Shown here one piece after another: positions 34,944 through 48,360 of a stretch of 64,000 bases of DNA. The stretch is from Dipylidium caninum (lineage: Eukaryota > Platyhelminthes > Cestoda > Cyclophyllidea > Dipylidiidae), in contig QEYB01001053.1 of NCBI GenBank assembly GCA_017562135.1, positions 186,001 through 250,000 on the forward strand, read 5' to 3'. The position numbers and the translations under genes were made by a program. Position 1 is the stretch's first letter. Each line of letters opens with the position of its first letter. The notes under the pieces were generated by a model that worked only from the letters and a program-made list of their open reading frames with translations, did no database searches and was not told the origin of the DNA.

Positions 34944-37900
34944 TCAAAGGGGTCGGGCACGGACTCGGAAGAAGACGAAGTTCCTCGGCAGACTGAATCG
35001 ATTCTCCTCCTACAAAAGTGGGGAAGGAAAGTGATAAAATGGCGGCCGAGGGGACGGGCGGGCTGGACAAAGGTGAGGGGAGAGGAGAGACACAAGACCA
35101 CCGACCTTCCTGGAAATGCACTTCTCTTTGCGCTGGAAGACACCGATGGCGTAGGGCAATGCGCGCCTCGACAGTGGCAAGACGGTGTTGCTGAGGCCTG
35201 GCGAAGAAGAAGAACCTGCAAAAGGGGAGACAAGAGGCGGGAAAAGGTGGACGGAGAGACAAAACGATGAGCAGAGGGAGAGAAAGAGAGACAGAGAAGG
35301 CGCTGCCTCACCATTTCGGTCACGACTGTGAGCGCTGTTGGCCGAGAGACAAGCCAAACGCGCGACATTGAAGGCGTCAAAGTCGTCATTGTGAAGGAAG
35401 TAGACGTGTCCGTCGTTGGAGAGCATTCGCCACTGCTCCACCGAGCTGGTCTCCGTCTGCGACGGTTCCGGCGCGAGGGAGGAGGAGATGATGGCGGAGG
35501 AGAGGAGGGCGAGGGATCCCGAGCCCCACAGACCCGAGCTCTCCGCCCGGCTAGCGTTTCCCCGTCGAGGGGGAAGTCGCTCCTCGCCTGCTGCTGACCA
35601 GGCCGTTCTCGGCAGACGACGGGGATGAAGACGACCACGTCGCCAGGGCGAAAGCTAAAAGGGACGACGAGACTGTAAGGCAAGGAGGCGAAGGGCAGGG
35701 CGATGAGAGGCCGGGGCTGAGCACACTTCAAGAAGACACATTCCTGCCGCGAGATGCGGATGGCAGCGTCGCGCGGGGGCGAAAGTGCAAGGCTGCTGTC
35801 AGCGCCGTGCGTCGGAGTGGAGACGGAAGCGAACGCCGGGGAGGTCTACGGGAACACGGAAAACCGTCATGACTTTCTGTAAGGGACCGAAATGGAGGAG
35901 GAGGGGCGGGACGCGACGCGACGCGACGCGACGGGACGGAAGGAGGGGAGGCAGAGGATTAAAGTCACCAAATCAGCCTTTCTGGGCGGCGGGGAGAGGA
36001 GTTTGAAAAAGGAGAGAAGGTTAGGAGGGAGCCGGACTTCTTACCTGTGGGTAGCCGAAGTCCCGAGGCCGACACTCTGCAAGGAAGGCAAAAATAATGA
36101 GGTGATCATGATAAAGTATCATTCCATTGAATATACTACTGATTTAAAGGTAGTAGGGGGAATGATTCTTGGCCAAGCTCCGCTGGTTGTCCCGTGGGTG
36201 GACGAGGCGGAGGAAAATCTAGAAGTTGACTTCGTACGGACATCGAGTGGATAAGACGCATCTACTGGGAGGAGTAGCCTTGAAGTTTGGGGAGTGGATG
36301 CTGCGACCGGTAAGTTGAGGCGCGGACAGAAGGGCGGAGGGCGGCGTCAGATGGGAAGATGACGAGTGTGCGTGGACGCGGACGCAGGCGCGAGCGCAGA
36401 GGCTTTGCTACTCGCCATATACACCAGAGAGTGAACAAAGAAGGGTGGGCAAAGGGGAGGCTTTCAGACACGAACCCGTGGCGACATCGAAGGTGGAGTA
36501 GAAGGACTGAACAGCGACCGACTCGACAGCCTTGGGACAGGCGGAGGCGGAGGCGATCTGGTCCACTTCCAAGGCCTCGAAATGCGAGACTAATTGGTTG
36601 AGGCAGGCCGCTGTTTCGTTCAGGTAGGTGTCCACCTCCTGCAGGGCAATTGGGGCGAGAAGAGGGAAAGAGTCAGAAAGCTCGGCTAAAAGCAGGCGAT
36701 TGTCAAGCACGCAACTAACAAGATGCCAGGCCGGGTGGGGGTGGGGGGGGGGGGGGGAGGGAGGCGTAGAGACTGATGTGGTCGGGTCGTTGTCGCCACG
36801 CCAGGCAGAGCAACTGAGGCAAGTCAGACGTCGGCGGGGCTGCGACGACGCCCTGAGTCGAGGGAGGGTCAGATGATCAGGCGAGGCACGAAATGAGCGC
36901 CACGGGAGAGACGAGACGCCACGTCGTCGCCCTTCCCGCCCATCGACCAGCCCCACGAGTCGGGCGACTCGATCTGCGCAGCCTGGTTTAAGCCTCTCGT
37001 CGAGGCACCCGAAAGAAGGTGGGATTAATAAAGGGCTAATGACATCGTGACAAGCGAGGGCGGGGGGGAGGCGAGGGGTGTGATGAGGGAGCGCGCGCGC
37101 ACCACTTCAACTGATTACGCAGCACTGGCATGAGTAGGCAGCAGATGAGAAAATGACGAGTGTGGGTAATCCAATGCGGCATTCACCTTCACAACGCGGC
37201 TACCACCCTGGATAACCCACCAAAATGCAGCTGCACACACACACACACAAACACACGCAGGCAATGCTCTATTGCACCAGACCATTTGCCATGGCAACAG
37301 AGAAGATGTTTCCCCTCTTCGTCTGGCGGAATGACGTCGTGGCGCCTGCTTTCCAGCGGCTTTTAGACGTCCCAAGTCATCGGGGGCGCGGCGGGTCCGA
37401 ACGCCAGCATCGAGGCGCCGGAGGGCGAGTCCCACCGGGCGAGGCGGCCCCTCGGTCGGCGGGGTGGAGGGGCTCCGAGGCCTTGCGTGGGGGGGGGGGG
37501 TCTGCGCGGCGGTGACGGGGGGAAGGTGGCCACCGGAGGCCGCTCGGCGCGATGAGGGGAGGAGGAGGAGGGGGAGGGGAGGGGTCAGGAGGATTTTGCA
37601 ACTCGAGCGTCAGACGGTGGCAAGTCTGTGAGAGCGTAGACTTAACGGCGTCTCTCGTGTTGATGGGAGAAGTTTCGTGGGGACGAGAAGAGGGTGTTAA
37701 TCTGCGCGCCACCCCCACCCTCCACCGCCTCCTCCTCTCCTCCTCCTCCTCCGGAGGAGCCAGTTATTTCGGCGACAACATCGCTGGCAAAGACAAGGAA
37801 TGAATTGAGGCGTTTCTCACACCCACACGCCCAAACGCACACACACACGCGGGAGGGGCAAATGAGTGTGCATCGCGTAAAAGCGCCTTTTATCGACTCC

Positions 37901-40900
37901 AGCGCGCTCGTAAACGTTGACTTTCACTCTTTTGCGTTTCTCTCAACGCCTGCGTTCGATCTCGACGACGAGGGGAGGGGAAAAGAGTTTGAAGAAAAAA
38001 AAAATGCTGTCTCACACGTATGAGACGCCCTCCCCCCCGCCCCGCCGGTGGGAGGAATTGGGGCTTTGGAGGGGGTGGGGGAGGAGGAGAATGGAGAATG
38101 GACGAAATGCCTCGCCTCCGCTCCCGACTACGAGTGACGCCCGTCGATTTGGCTTTTCCCCGATCTGCCGAGACTCGCGCGAGCGAGGAAGCCTGCGCCA
38201 TTTGCGAGCTAAAAGATTCACAAAAATGTGGGGACTCGCGTCACGGGGAGCCCGCTGTTTGCACCCCCCACTGCTTCCTGTGTCCGGAACGTGGGAAGGT
38301 GGAGGCTTTTCGGAACCGTTGAGTCGACCACACTTGCCATCTCCCCCGCGGGAGAAAGCCGAGGAGTAGAAGAAGAAGAAAGACGTGGAGGAGACGAGGG
38401 AGAGACTGCGGAGGAGGAGGAGACTGAGGAGGGGGAGAAGAAGGCAGAGTCACGTCTTCGCCGCACACACGAGACGGTGGAATGCGTGAGCCTCTTCCCA
38501 CCCTTCCAGCGTCTTCCGACGCCTCCGAGCGTTGCAGCAGGCCCTGCAGCACTTCGGAGTCGTCCACTGGCCCCGCATTTCGGCTGATGTCCGCGGGTGC
38601 GTTGATTAATGGCGCCGAACAACTGGCGGATGGAGTCGCACACTCGCCGGCGTGTGTGTGTGAGACGTGGCGGCGCTCACACGCGGTTAAAACACGAGGC
38701 GCGCAACACAAGCGAGGAGGGCGTGGTCGCCTGAACTCACCTCCGCGCCGGTGACGCGGGGAACCTCGACGGCCAGGGGGGGGAGGTGGAGGTGACAGCT
38801 GAGCAGGCCACACAGTCGTCTCAAGCAGTCGTTGTGGTTGCCCAGGGCTTCGTAGATGCGCGAATCTGCTCAGAGCGAGAGAGAGAACAAGAAGAGCAGT
38901 GAGGAGGGTCAAACAAACGGAGGTGGGGAAGAGGGGGCGGAGGGGGGAGAAGGATTCACGAGGCGAAAGGAGACCCACCGGGGGGAGCAACCAGGGAGTT
39001 GACGCTGCCCGCACTCGCCGTCCCGCTTCTCTCGCTGCCTCGTAAGGAGTAGAAGGCTGAGTGGATCTGTTGGGAGGGGGAGGAGTGGCCAGACAGGGCG
39101 ACGGGGGTCGACTTCTCGTCGAACTGCGACGCGTCGATGGACAAAAAGATGTCGGAGGGCATTTGCGAGAGGGTGAGGGGCAAATCCGCTCGTCGATCCT
39201 GTGGGGGGGGGGGGGGGAGAGACAAAAGAGTCAGTGTGGACGAGGGAGGAGGGCAAAAGACTTACTTCTCCCGGGGCGGACGAAAGAGAGAGGTGATGAG
39301 GATCGCGGTGGAGAAGGAGGAGAGGCGGAGGAGGTGGCAGCGGAGGCGGAGGCGCAGAGGGAGGAAAAGGAGAATCACAGACACTGTCTTGGGCACCACC
39401 ACCCACCATGGCGACGGAGACCGCCTTGTCCGCCGTCGGGAAAGTGGCCAATCTTGAGGGGGAGAAACAACGGAGGAGGCGGTTTGAAAGAATTCGCGCA
39501 GCGAGGTGGACGAGGACGCGGCCACACTCACCTTTCCACTGTGTTGGTGGCGACATCCACGCTGCCGCCGTGTTGGGAATGGGAAGGGGAGAAAGTGAAG
39601 ACACCGGACAGCGAGGCTGGACGCGATCGCCGTCCCCGGGTGGAAAGAGGCCCCGCCGCTTCGCTGGCGTCGGGGGAGAGGTCGGCCATCAAGCGCTTCT
39701 CCTCCGCCCCCAGTTCGGCCAGGGCCTCGGAGACCATGTCCGCGAGGTCGGCCGGCAGACGGGTGGCCAGCTCGCGCACCTCCTCGTCGCTCACCGTGGT
39801 GCCCGACGCGCCCGCCAACGCGCCGCTGCGTTCGACCAGCTCGAGGGTGGACGGACGGAGACGGGCCTCGGGGGGACGGTTGGAGGCGAGGCGGAAGGCG
39901 GAGGAGGGCGGTTGGAAGTTGATTTGGCTGGTGGAGAGGCATTTGCTAGCCGTGGTGAGGCGTCTGATGGACGAGGTCATGTTCGCGGCGGAGGTGATGG
40001 AGACGCGGGAACACTGACGCGGTGGACGGAAGTGCAGATGGAAGGGTCGGAAAATCTCGGTCAGAAGGTGGTCTTTCAATGCCTGTGCGAGGACCTCACG
40101 ACGACGCGATTCGGCGCACTGGAAGTCGGCCAGGCGACGGTTGTGGCGGTCGTTGAGGTTGTTCCACAGCGCGGTCATTCGTCGACAGCGCACGATTTCC
40201 AGGAGGCATCTGGCCGAGGAGGAAATACGCGCTGTGAGGCAACACGAGCGGACGGGCGGGCGGAGGGGGACTTGGACGAGGACTCACTTGATGTAGAGCT
40301 CCGAGGTGTCCTGCAGCTGGTCCAAGAGGGCGCTGCACTTGGAGATCTCCTCCAATTTCTTGAAACACCGCACACACATTCGATCCTTCGTGTCCACCTC
40401 CGAGGAGAAGACCTGCATTTTCCTGCAAAAAGCAAACCCAACTTGAGTTGCCCCGAAGAACTGACCGGCCGCGGCATGGCTCAGCTGAGCTGACACCACG
40501 TCCGATAGCCCCGCACGACAACCCGACGCGGGTCGCAGCCGCCTCCCGCCATCGAGGCCCTCGCTCCACGCCCCCGTCCCTCGCCCCCCGTGCGCCTCCC
40601 CCCGCCCCCCACCCCCCCCACGCGCTGTCACGTGGCAGCAGTCACTCAGCCTCGCTGCGCCCGACTCCGCCTCAAAGACGTCCGCCCGGACAGGCGAGGC
40701 AAACCGAAGGGGAGCGGGAGGCGGACTAACTCCTGGCCGGTGTGGAGTGGGTAAAAAAAAGAAGGCGAGGATTTCGCACTCACTCCTGCATCGTCCAGAT
40801 CGCATTGGCAAGCTGCGATTTCAGTTGGGAGACTTTGGCAAAGGCGTCGGTAAATGCCTTGAATGCCGTGTTCACGGCGAGAAGATTCTGCGCCTGCGAC

Positions 40901-43900
40901 TTCAACAACTCGCTTGTGCGCCTCTCCGACCTCTTCGTCTGAAAGGAGGAGGAGGAGGAGGAGGAAAAGGAGAGAAAATACGTTAAGGAGGAGGGAAGGG
41001 AGAAGGAAGTCTTCGAACGGATTTTTTCGGGCAATCAGAGGCTCCAGCGAAGGAGCTGGTGACCGGGCGGATAGGCGATTAACAGTGAAGGTCATCGCAA
41101 GTCGAAAAAGCCACCTCTGGGGCCTGGAGAGGCGGTTTGTCAATCACAGAACCGCAGAAGTGTCAATCTAAGCCTACCACGAGGCGGTTTCGGGGCCAGG
41201 AGACCCCTCGGAAGCCGAGAGGAGGAAGAGGAAGAAGAGGAGGAGAACGAGGAGAAGCGGCGCCACCAAACAGAGTCGGACGACTGCGCATGGCAGTCAT
41301 CGTCCCTCGACTTCGAGGTGGAACAGAAGAATACACTGGGGACGTCGAGCCACCTCCAAGTGAGGAGTCTTGGGGACTTTCGCAAGGTGTGGAGGTACGC
41401 CCCACCGAGAGGAAAGGAGGCGCGAGGGGGAAGGGGAAGGGGGGGGGGAAGACAAACCGGAATGTCGACGAATATCCTCCTCGCCAAGTGTGCGATGGTC
41501 TGCTGTTTCTGCTCCACCAATTCCTTCAACTTCGACAGGCTCTCCAAGTGGCGGCTGAAGTCGCGAGTGGACACCGCCCAACTGGCCTGAGAGGAGGAGG
41601 TCGGGCGTTTCGGCGACGACGACGCCAACGCCACCTTCGCCAGTGGCGTCAGTGCCGAGGCCGCAGGAGACGCCTCCGCCTCCGCCTCCTCTTCGGGAAG
41701 GGGCCAGGAGTAGTCGGAGGAGAGGGCGAGCGACGGAGAGATGGTGATAGCAGCGGAGGCGGGCGGTGCCAAAATCCGATTGGAGCCGCCTCTGAGTGCC
41801 ACCTCCCTCTCCTCGTCCTCCTCTTCCGGGGGCGTCTCCGTGTCCCGCGGTGCCGAGTCGAGGAGGCTTCCAAACCCCTTCAAAATCCTACACAACGTCA
41901 AATTAAGGTGAAAAAAATAGAAGAAAAAAAAGACGCCGGAGCTACAGCATCACATTCGACAAAAATTAGTTACACAAAGAGTTGGGAGAGTTGCGGTTCA
42001 GTCGAGCTGTCTGCCACCTCCGCCTCCTCCTCGCCCACGAGGAGGAGGGAGTTGGTGTCGACGTCCTCGGCGACAGGGGGTGGCGAGGCGAGCGGACGAT
42101 CCTGGATAACCTTCAACCAGGCCGCCGAGTTCTCCACCAACTCCACCAGCGACGTCTCCAGATTGTCCACCGCGCCGGTGAAGCCCTCGGCATCGCCCTG
42201 GTCCGGCGGCGGCGCAGAGGGCGAGGAGGACGAGGTGACGGGGAGGTAGAAGGTGGGCACGGAGGAGCCAGGGACAAATTTCGAGTTAGGTGAAGCGGCG
42301 ACTCGCGACGAGGTGAGGGAAATGTCCAATGAACTGTTGTGAGTGGAGAGAAGACGGAGACCGCCGTTACCAGCAACGCTGAAACTCGGGGCGGCGAGAC
42401 GACGTGGAGGCGCCCGAGCCATTTGGAGGCAGATCCAGTCGTAGAGGTTGAGAGGCGCACCGTGGATCCCGTTGCTATCACCCTGAAAAAGAGAGAGAAA
42501 AAAACCCGACCCCTCAGACTCCGGCGAGTGAGGAGGGCGTGCTCGACAAACTCCACGGGGCTCCTCGAGGTCTTTCGGGGCCCCCCGTTTGGTCTCACGA
42601 CTGCGGGGGGGAGGGAGGGAGAGAAAAAATGCAACACGACACAAGGCGAGCCCGTGTCGAGGGGATCCGCCAGACCGGCGCCGGTCGCAGATCGGACGTC
42701 TTGCGGAGGCCGGCGAATCGAGGGGAAAAGCCAATCCAGGCAACAGTGCTGTCGCGATCCACGCACTCTCGACCAGCATCGGCCTTCGTCCGCCGGCACG
42801 GAGCGGTGGCCGGGAGGCCACTCGCTGACGAGACCGGACCGCCCCGCAGTGTGTCCTCCTCCTCGTCTGACCCATCATCAGTTAGTCAAAGCCCTGTCAA
42901 CCCAGAGGTGGTTTTGCCGTGACGCGGAGGCGGCTGCGATGTGCGGATTTTGCGTGTCGCAGTGACCCGAGCCGTCGGCAGTCTTCACCTCCTTCCCCGC
43001 CTCAAGTCACAACTGGTGTATTGGCGTGGAAGACGAAGAGCGCCAACTGGGCTGACGGCGGTGGGGGACGACAACAAACTCCCCCTGTTGACATGTCACG
43101 TGATCACTTATGCAGCAGCAGTAACAGAAGCAGCAAGAGCGTCACCTCCCATCCCCTCAGTGACAGCTCCAGAGGGCGCGAGAGAGAGGAGAGAGTTAAC
43201 AGAAGAAGCTGACATTCCCGGGGAAGAGGAGTGGTGGAATGAAGCAAGGAAAACGGCGAGAATGTTAAGCAGGGCCAAGGAGAGACAGGGTTGACGTGTG
43301 GGGCAAGAGGGGCAGCGGGATTAGCACTTTAATCCGGCCCAGCGGATGTGGTGGCGGGAGGAAGACCAAATTCCCACGAATTAGGGGGGGGGGGGCGGGG
43401 CAACACCCGAGATACTTTTAACCTCCAGTCGTCCCTCGGGCTCGAAGGGGCACCGCAGGGCGATTCAGCGATCCCCCCCCCCGTCGTCGCCTCGCCAAGT
43501 GGACGAGGCTTCAGCCGGATTGGCATGATACCGCCGACGTCAGAGGGAATCGGAGCTGTGGCGGTAGTGCAAAATGTCTTCGGAATGTTGTTGTTGGTGG
43601 TGGTGGTGATGGTGGTGTGGAGGGAGAGGGGGGTCACCAACTGACGCACGGACTCGGTGTGACATCGACGAGGACCACCGCAATGACACGGAGTGCACAT
43701 GGGTTGTTTGTGATGTTTATCGAAGGGCAGGTGCGGCATCCACCTCGGCTGTTCACAGGCAGGCAAGCAGAGGCGACAGCTCGCTGCGCTTTCGACGAAA
43801 CCAACGAGGCCGTTCGCCGTGGAGCAAGCGTCTGCTGGCACAGAGATGGAAGCAAATTGCCCGCAGGACTACGAGTCTCTCCCACCATCGGGGGGGGGGA

Positions 43901-46900
43901 GGAGGCACCAGCTCCACGAAGTCCTGCCAGTCACTGCATTAGCCCGCCCCCCTCCCATCAACCACCGAGCGCCCGTCGCGGTGCAGTCGCCACACACTGC
44001 CAGTGGGGAAGCGGGAGTCGGTCGAGGAGGCGGGGGCGGAGGAGGGGAAAACCGGGGTGGAAGTGAAAGCGGAAAGCCAAGGGGAGCGCGAGGGAAGACA
44101 TCAGCCTCACAGAAAGCTCTCGTCCCTCCTCGCTCCCTCCGATGGTCGCCATGGTCACACTGTACGAGGCATTCAAGGCCGAGTGGAGAGGACGCGCGTA
44201 AAGTGCCTCGCGGCTGCCCCTCTCCCGCCAGGCACTGCCAGCGGAGTCGCGTCGGTGTATGCGCCATCTCCCTAAACAACAATTAATTCCCTCCAGGCGT
44301 CTGTGTGCCCCGCCTATGTCCGCTGACCCAATGGGAGGAGCACCTCGTCTGCGCGACGTGCGTGCAGGCCACAGCGTCAGTCGGGGAGGGGGGGGCGATG
44401 CGCAACGCGCGCTCCACCAAATCGCCCTCCTCTCACATGCCATTTGACAGTAAACAGGCAGAAGGCGGACTGGAGGCGGGCAGCAGACTTACCGCTAACT
44501 GGGTGGAGGTGGGCAGAAGGGAGGGCAGGAGGGGGACACTGCGCAGCCGCTCTTTGATTGAGGGGAAGCTGAAAGGAGACAGACGCTCAGTGAGTGCTTT
44601 AAGGCCAAACACGCTGATTGGTTAGCCGGTCGTGCTTACTCTTTCCACAGGGAAAAATAGTCTCAGCCGCGAGAATGCGGGAGGGGAGGGGAGGGGAGGG
44701 GGAAAGGGCGGCGATAATGAGACGTTCGCAATGCCGCAGTCTCTCAACCAGCAGCCACCATCACCATCGCGGCTGCACGTGCCGCGTCTTCTCATTTAAA
44801 TGGCCACACGGGGGAGGCAGTCGAGGGAACCAAGACCAACCGCGACACCTGCGAGCCGGTCGAACCGAACAGCCTGGTGATGGTTGGGCTTGGAAAGCCA
44901 GTGAGGGCCATGGCGGAGGCGGAGATTTGGAGGGAGGGCCAAGGAGACAGAGCCGCCATGGCCAAAACGCAAGCAGTCATGAGGTTAGCGTCAAAGACAA
45001 GCGGTCCAGACGTCCGGCGAGGGCGGAGGCGGAGAGACCGAGCGAAAGCGAGTTGATCGGATGGGGCCAGGCACGAATCACACGCGTGATGGGGCATTAA
45101 GGCGCGCTCGCACCACATGACCAAGCACCGCACCGCTGATGAAATGCAGCAGCGCTGGGGCAGCGCTGCAGGCGTTTGCGTGTGCACCGGGGCAGGCGAT
45201 GCCACCGAATCGGCGCGGCTGGCGCCTCGGAGACGGCACAAACTCGGTACGAGGGCCAGTCTACGTCCAAGTCCGACACGCCAGCACGTGCGGCCTCGGC
45301 GCCGCTCGAGCCTCGGGAGTTCTGTGCTGAAGAGCCTCCGTCCAAAGCAACCGTCCGCTCCCCTGCGAGGCGGGGAGGGCGCGAGTGAACCGGAGGAGCC
45401 AACAAAGGGGGCCACGCGATTGTCAACCAAAGAATAACCAATGAGAGCCCACACAACCGGACTACGCGAGACGCGAGGGGAATAGTGCGAAGTGAAAGGG
45501 AAAGTGCGTAAAGCCTTAAGGAAAAGAGGGCAGAAGGTCTCGCAACCGTGGGGACGCGCTGCACTTTTATACGTTTGTTTGGCCTTCGAGGCAGGTCTCA
45601 TTCGGTGTCAATCAGTCCGGTGACGTGCCCCAATGACTCAAGTTGCAAAAGATGACCGGAAAGGGGCGAGTGACTCACCGGCTTAGGTTGGCCTCCCAAC
45701 GTCTGACCTGACTGCAATAGATCGCGTAGTCCTTCCAGTAGTCGTCCAGCGTCTCCCTCGTCTGCTTCAGGAGCTGCTCAAAGTTCGCCCGCGCCACAAA
45801 CCAGCCCTGGGGGAACAAAGTCAACGCGACAAGTTCGGTGACGGCGAGGGGAGAGTTAACAGTTTAGCCTACAAGTCCAACGTCACAAATATGCGACGTC
45901 GATATGACGACAGTTTACGTGAAAAAGAATAAAAAAGAGAAGTTTAAAACCAGACAAGGGAAGGGAATAGGTAAACTTGTTGCTGTAGTGCAGTCAAGTG
46001 GGTGGACTTTTACGTAAATGTCCTCGTCACGAGGTAGCGCTTGGGCCCGCAAAGAAAGTACATTCACTAAAAGGGTGCCCCTACCGCAAAGGTAAACGCT
46101 CTCGCCTACCAAGACCGCCTTTCGCAGTCTCGCAAGCTTCTACAACGACCACCACTGCTGTCTTATTGCGAGTGGTGCAGAGGGAGGAGACGGACTGAGA
46201 TTTGATCTTGATAAACAAGTCTATGCATGTGGAGGCTTTCTAACTGCCCTAACGTCAAATCTTTGAAGGAGAAGTGAGCTGCGCGAGCTACTCCGTGACA
46301 GATATGGTTAAGGTGAACGCAGCACCTAGTAGTGACGATTGAGAGAGTTGAACCAACCTGACACATAAAGCGCTGCTCCTGATCCAACCGTTCAATCGTC
46401 TCGACATCCTCCTTCAGTGCGACAACGAGGGCGTCTAAGTATTGTGGCAACAGGTCCAGAGTTGCCCCTGTGGGATTCTGAAGGAACTCCAATAATCTGG
46501 ACGGGATGCCAAGAGCTAAATTCAGAAGGAGGAGCACAAAAAAGTCACCAGAGTGTGGAGAAATGGGGAAAAAGTGATGTCCTACTTTCTTTTTTTCAAT
46601 GCACCAAAGTAGTCACCGGGACTGGTAGTTATAACTGCGTCGAGGGCTAAGGTCAATGGTCAAAAGGACATCGTGTAGGCTGTTATTGACGAAAATCGCG
46701 AGACAGATGATGGAAGGTAACTGTGACCGGAATAAAAAATACCACATCAACCGGATACAAGAGTAAATAATGCGAGAGGCTTTATAACTTGAGGATCAAA
46801 GGATGAAGAAGGCAATGGAGTAGTGGGAGAGCGGAAAACGGTGGTAGAATTAGACAGATAGGAGAAATCAAAAAGGCAGACAGCACCGACTGTGCAAACT

Positions 46901-47651
46901 GTCAGGGGGACGGCAATCCAAGATACAATGTGCAAAAGGGAAGACAACAAAAAAAACTGTAGACACGCGGAAAAGTGCCCTCAAGGAGAGGCAGTAAACA
47001 GTGACTAGACGAGCTTATGTTAATGTTGTGCAAGAGGTAAAGTGGTTTGTCGCGACGGCTAATACGAGGCAAATGCCCGTAAATACGTGTAAGTCGGCAC
47101 AAAAAGGGCGTAGTAAGATAGAGAGAGACTATCACCAGGATTTTCAAATAAACAAATGCAAGACTCAAAATGTTTCCTGTTTTTAATTTCAAGATTAATA
47201 AAAAAATGCGAAAAGTTCTTGGTGCATTAAAAACAAGTGGGGTTAAAAATAACCTTTGAGTGCGCACGCCTCGGGAGCAATTTTGTTGCCGCGCAGGAAG
47301 ACGTAAATGGGGTTGGTGATGTTCTACAGAGAGTGGAAAAGCAAGACGTCAAGAGGACAAAGGAATTGTGGTGTAAATGAAAAGGAGATGTATAAAAGCC
47401 CATATAAAATAGCTTACCTCCCCAGCACTGTTTTTTTCGATATCGTTCAGCTCCCTTAGCTGATATCCGCCGTTTGTAAGAAGAACTTGTTGATCCTGCG
47501 GCAAGTTATAGTGCTTTGCTAAGTAAGCATTCAGACTTCCGATTCTACGTAGAGTGAGCGGAATGAGGTCATATACATCAACTTACCGGCCCTGCAGATG
47601 TTTATTGTCGATTTCAACCAGTTTACATTGCGGCATTAAGAAAAGATACAT
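34944..47651 (-). CDS. RB1CC1: RB1CC1/FIP200 (ATG11/ATG17-like) autophagy scaffold
   Basis: Scaffold of the ULK1 complex that starts autophagosome formation and recruits cargo receptors. Model, 20 exons on minus: 47651-47587, 47544-47418, 47323-47254, 46515-46358, 45806-45679, 44568-44493, 42482-41974, 41887-41458, 40938-40784, 40422-40288, 40209-39532, 39452-39266, 39198-38979, 38865-38741, 36638-36423, 36076-36045, 35795-35534, 35456-35312, 35215-35106, 35009-34944. The frame holds throughout, giving 1,297 residues (human about 1,594). N-terminal ubiquitin-like part: MYLFLMPQCKLVEIDNKHLQ, then QQVLLTNGGYQL and NPIYVFLRGNK. ATG17-like helices: GWFVARANFEQLLKQTRETL, RSVPLLPSLLP, LNLYDWICLQ, VEQKQQTIAHLARR and EIVRCRRMTALWNNLNDRHN. 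The C-terminal Claw has SFRPGDVVVFIPVV, HVYFLHNDDFDAFNV, SRRALPYAIGVFQRKEKC and ENRFSLPRNFVFFRVRA. Exons 15-16 are the least certain; more may be missing between 38740 and 36080. An AG lies six bases before the start ATG (a 5' UTR or trans-splice site). Confidence 0.9.
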
Positions 47652-48203
47652 TCTGATCTGGAAGTGTACAAAATAAAACTGGTATGAAAAAGAAGGGACC
47701 AAGAATAAAAAGTATGAACATGTAAAAATAGTTATAAACAAACAGAAAGTTAGTTGCTGGGCTCAGATTCGGATTTAGGCAAACGGCATAGGCTTGGATG
47801 GTTATGTAGACTAAATGAGGCCAACAACCGCCAGTAGTATTAACGGTTGCGCGAAAGAGACTGGTCTTTTGTTATAAGTGACCGGGATAGACATAACTAT
47901 GTGCTTGCGATAAATCAAATTAGACGACTCCAAAAGTTGTGGCGGCAAATACAAGGAATGCAGACAAAAACGAAAAACTGAGAATATATAATTAGATAGG
48001 AAGAACGTTGTGAAAGCACATACTTTTGGCAAAAATTATCATGAATCAATTAGAAGGTAAAGGCGCTCGATCAGCTGATGAAATAAGGGAACACTAAAAC
48101 GAAAATATGGCGCGTCTAATGCGCGTCAGTTAATATACTAAAATCACATGATTATAAAATAAGTTACGAGCAAAACTAAACTGGCGAACACATATTTTAG
48201 AAC
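47652..48203. promoter_or_regulatory. AT-rich divergent spacer upstream of RB1CC1
   Basis: About 550 bp, AT-rich like the other divergent spacers in the window. It would carry the RB1CC1 promoter and, if the small rightward frame is real, a second one. No TATA or CCAAT box was assigned. Confidence 0.4.
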
Positions 48204-48360
48204 ATGCCAAAGTTAATCAAGAGTTTTGTAGAAGATGAAACATTGCACAAGTGCATTATTGAAGCATATAATGTGGCAGATATGAAGGTAAATTTTGAAT
48301 CATAGAGAATAAACTGCATTACAGGGATTATTGGACATTAAAATATGGCATTATTTTTAA
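48204..48360 (+). CDS. Possible short two-exon gene (39 residues) or first exons of a longer gene
   Basis: ATG at 48204 opens MPKLIKSFVEDETLHKCIIE and runs 28 codons to a good donor (AAG then GTAAAT) at 48287. An acceptor (ATTACAG) at 48324 leads to GLLDIKIWHYF and a stop at 48360. The first exon reads like a real helical protein start and sits in an AT-rich region where chance open frames are short. I do not recognise the family. The second exon may be wrong, with the true one further right, for example the acceptor at about 49860. Confidence 0.3.
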
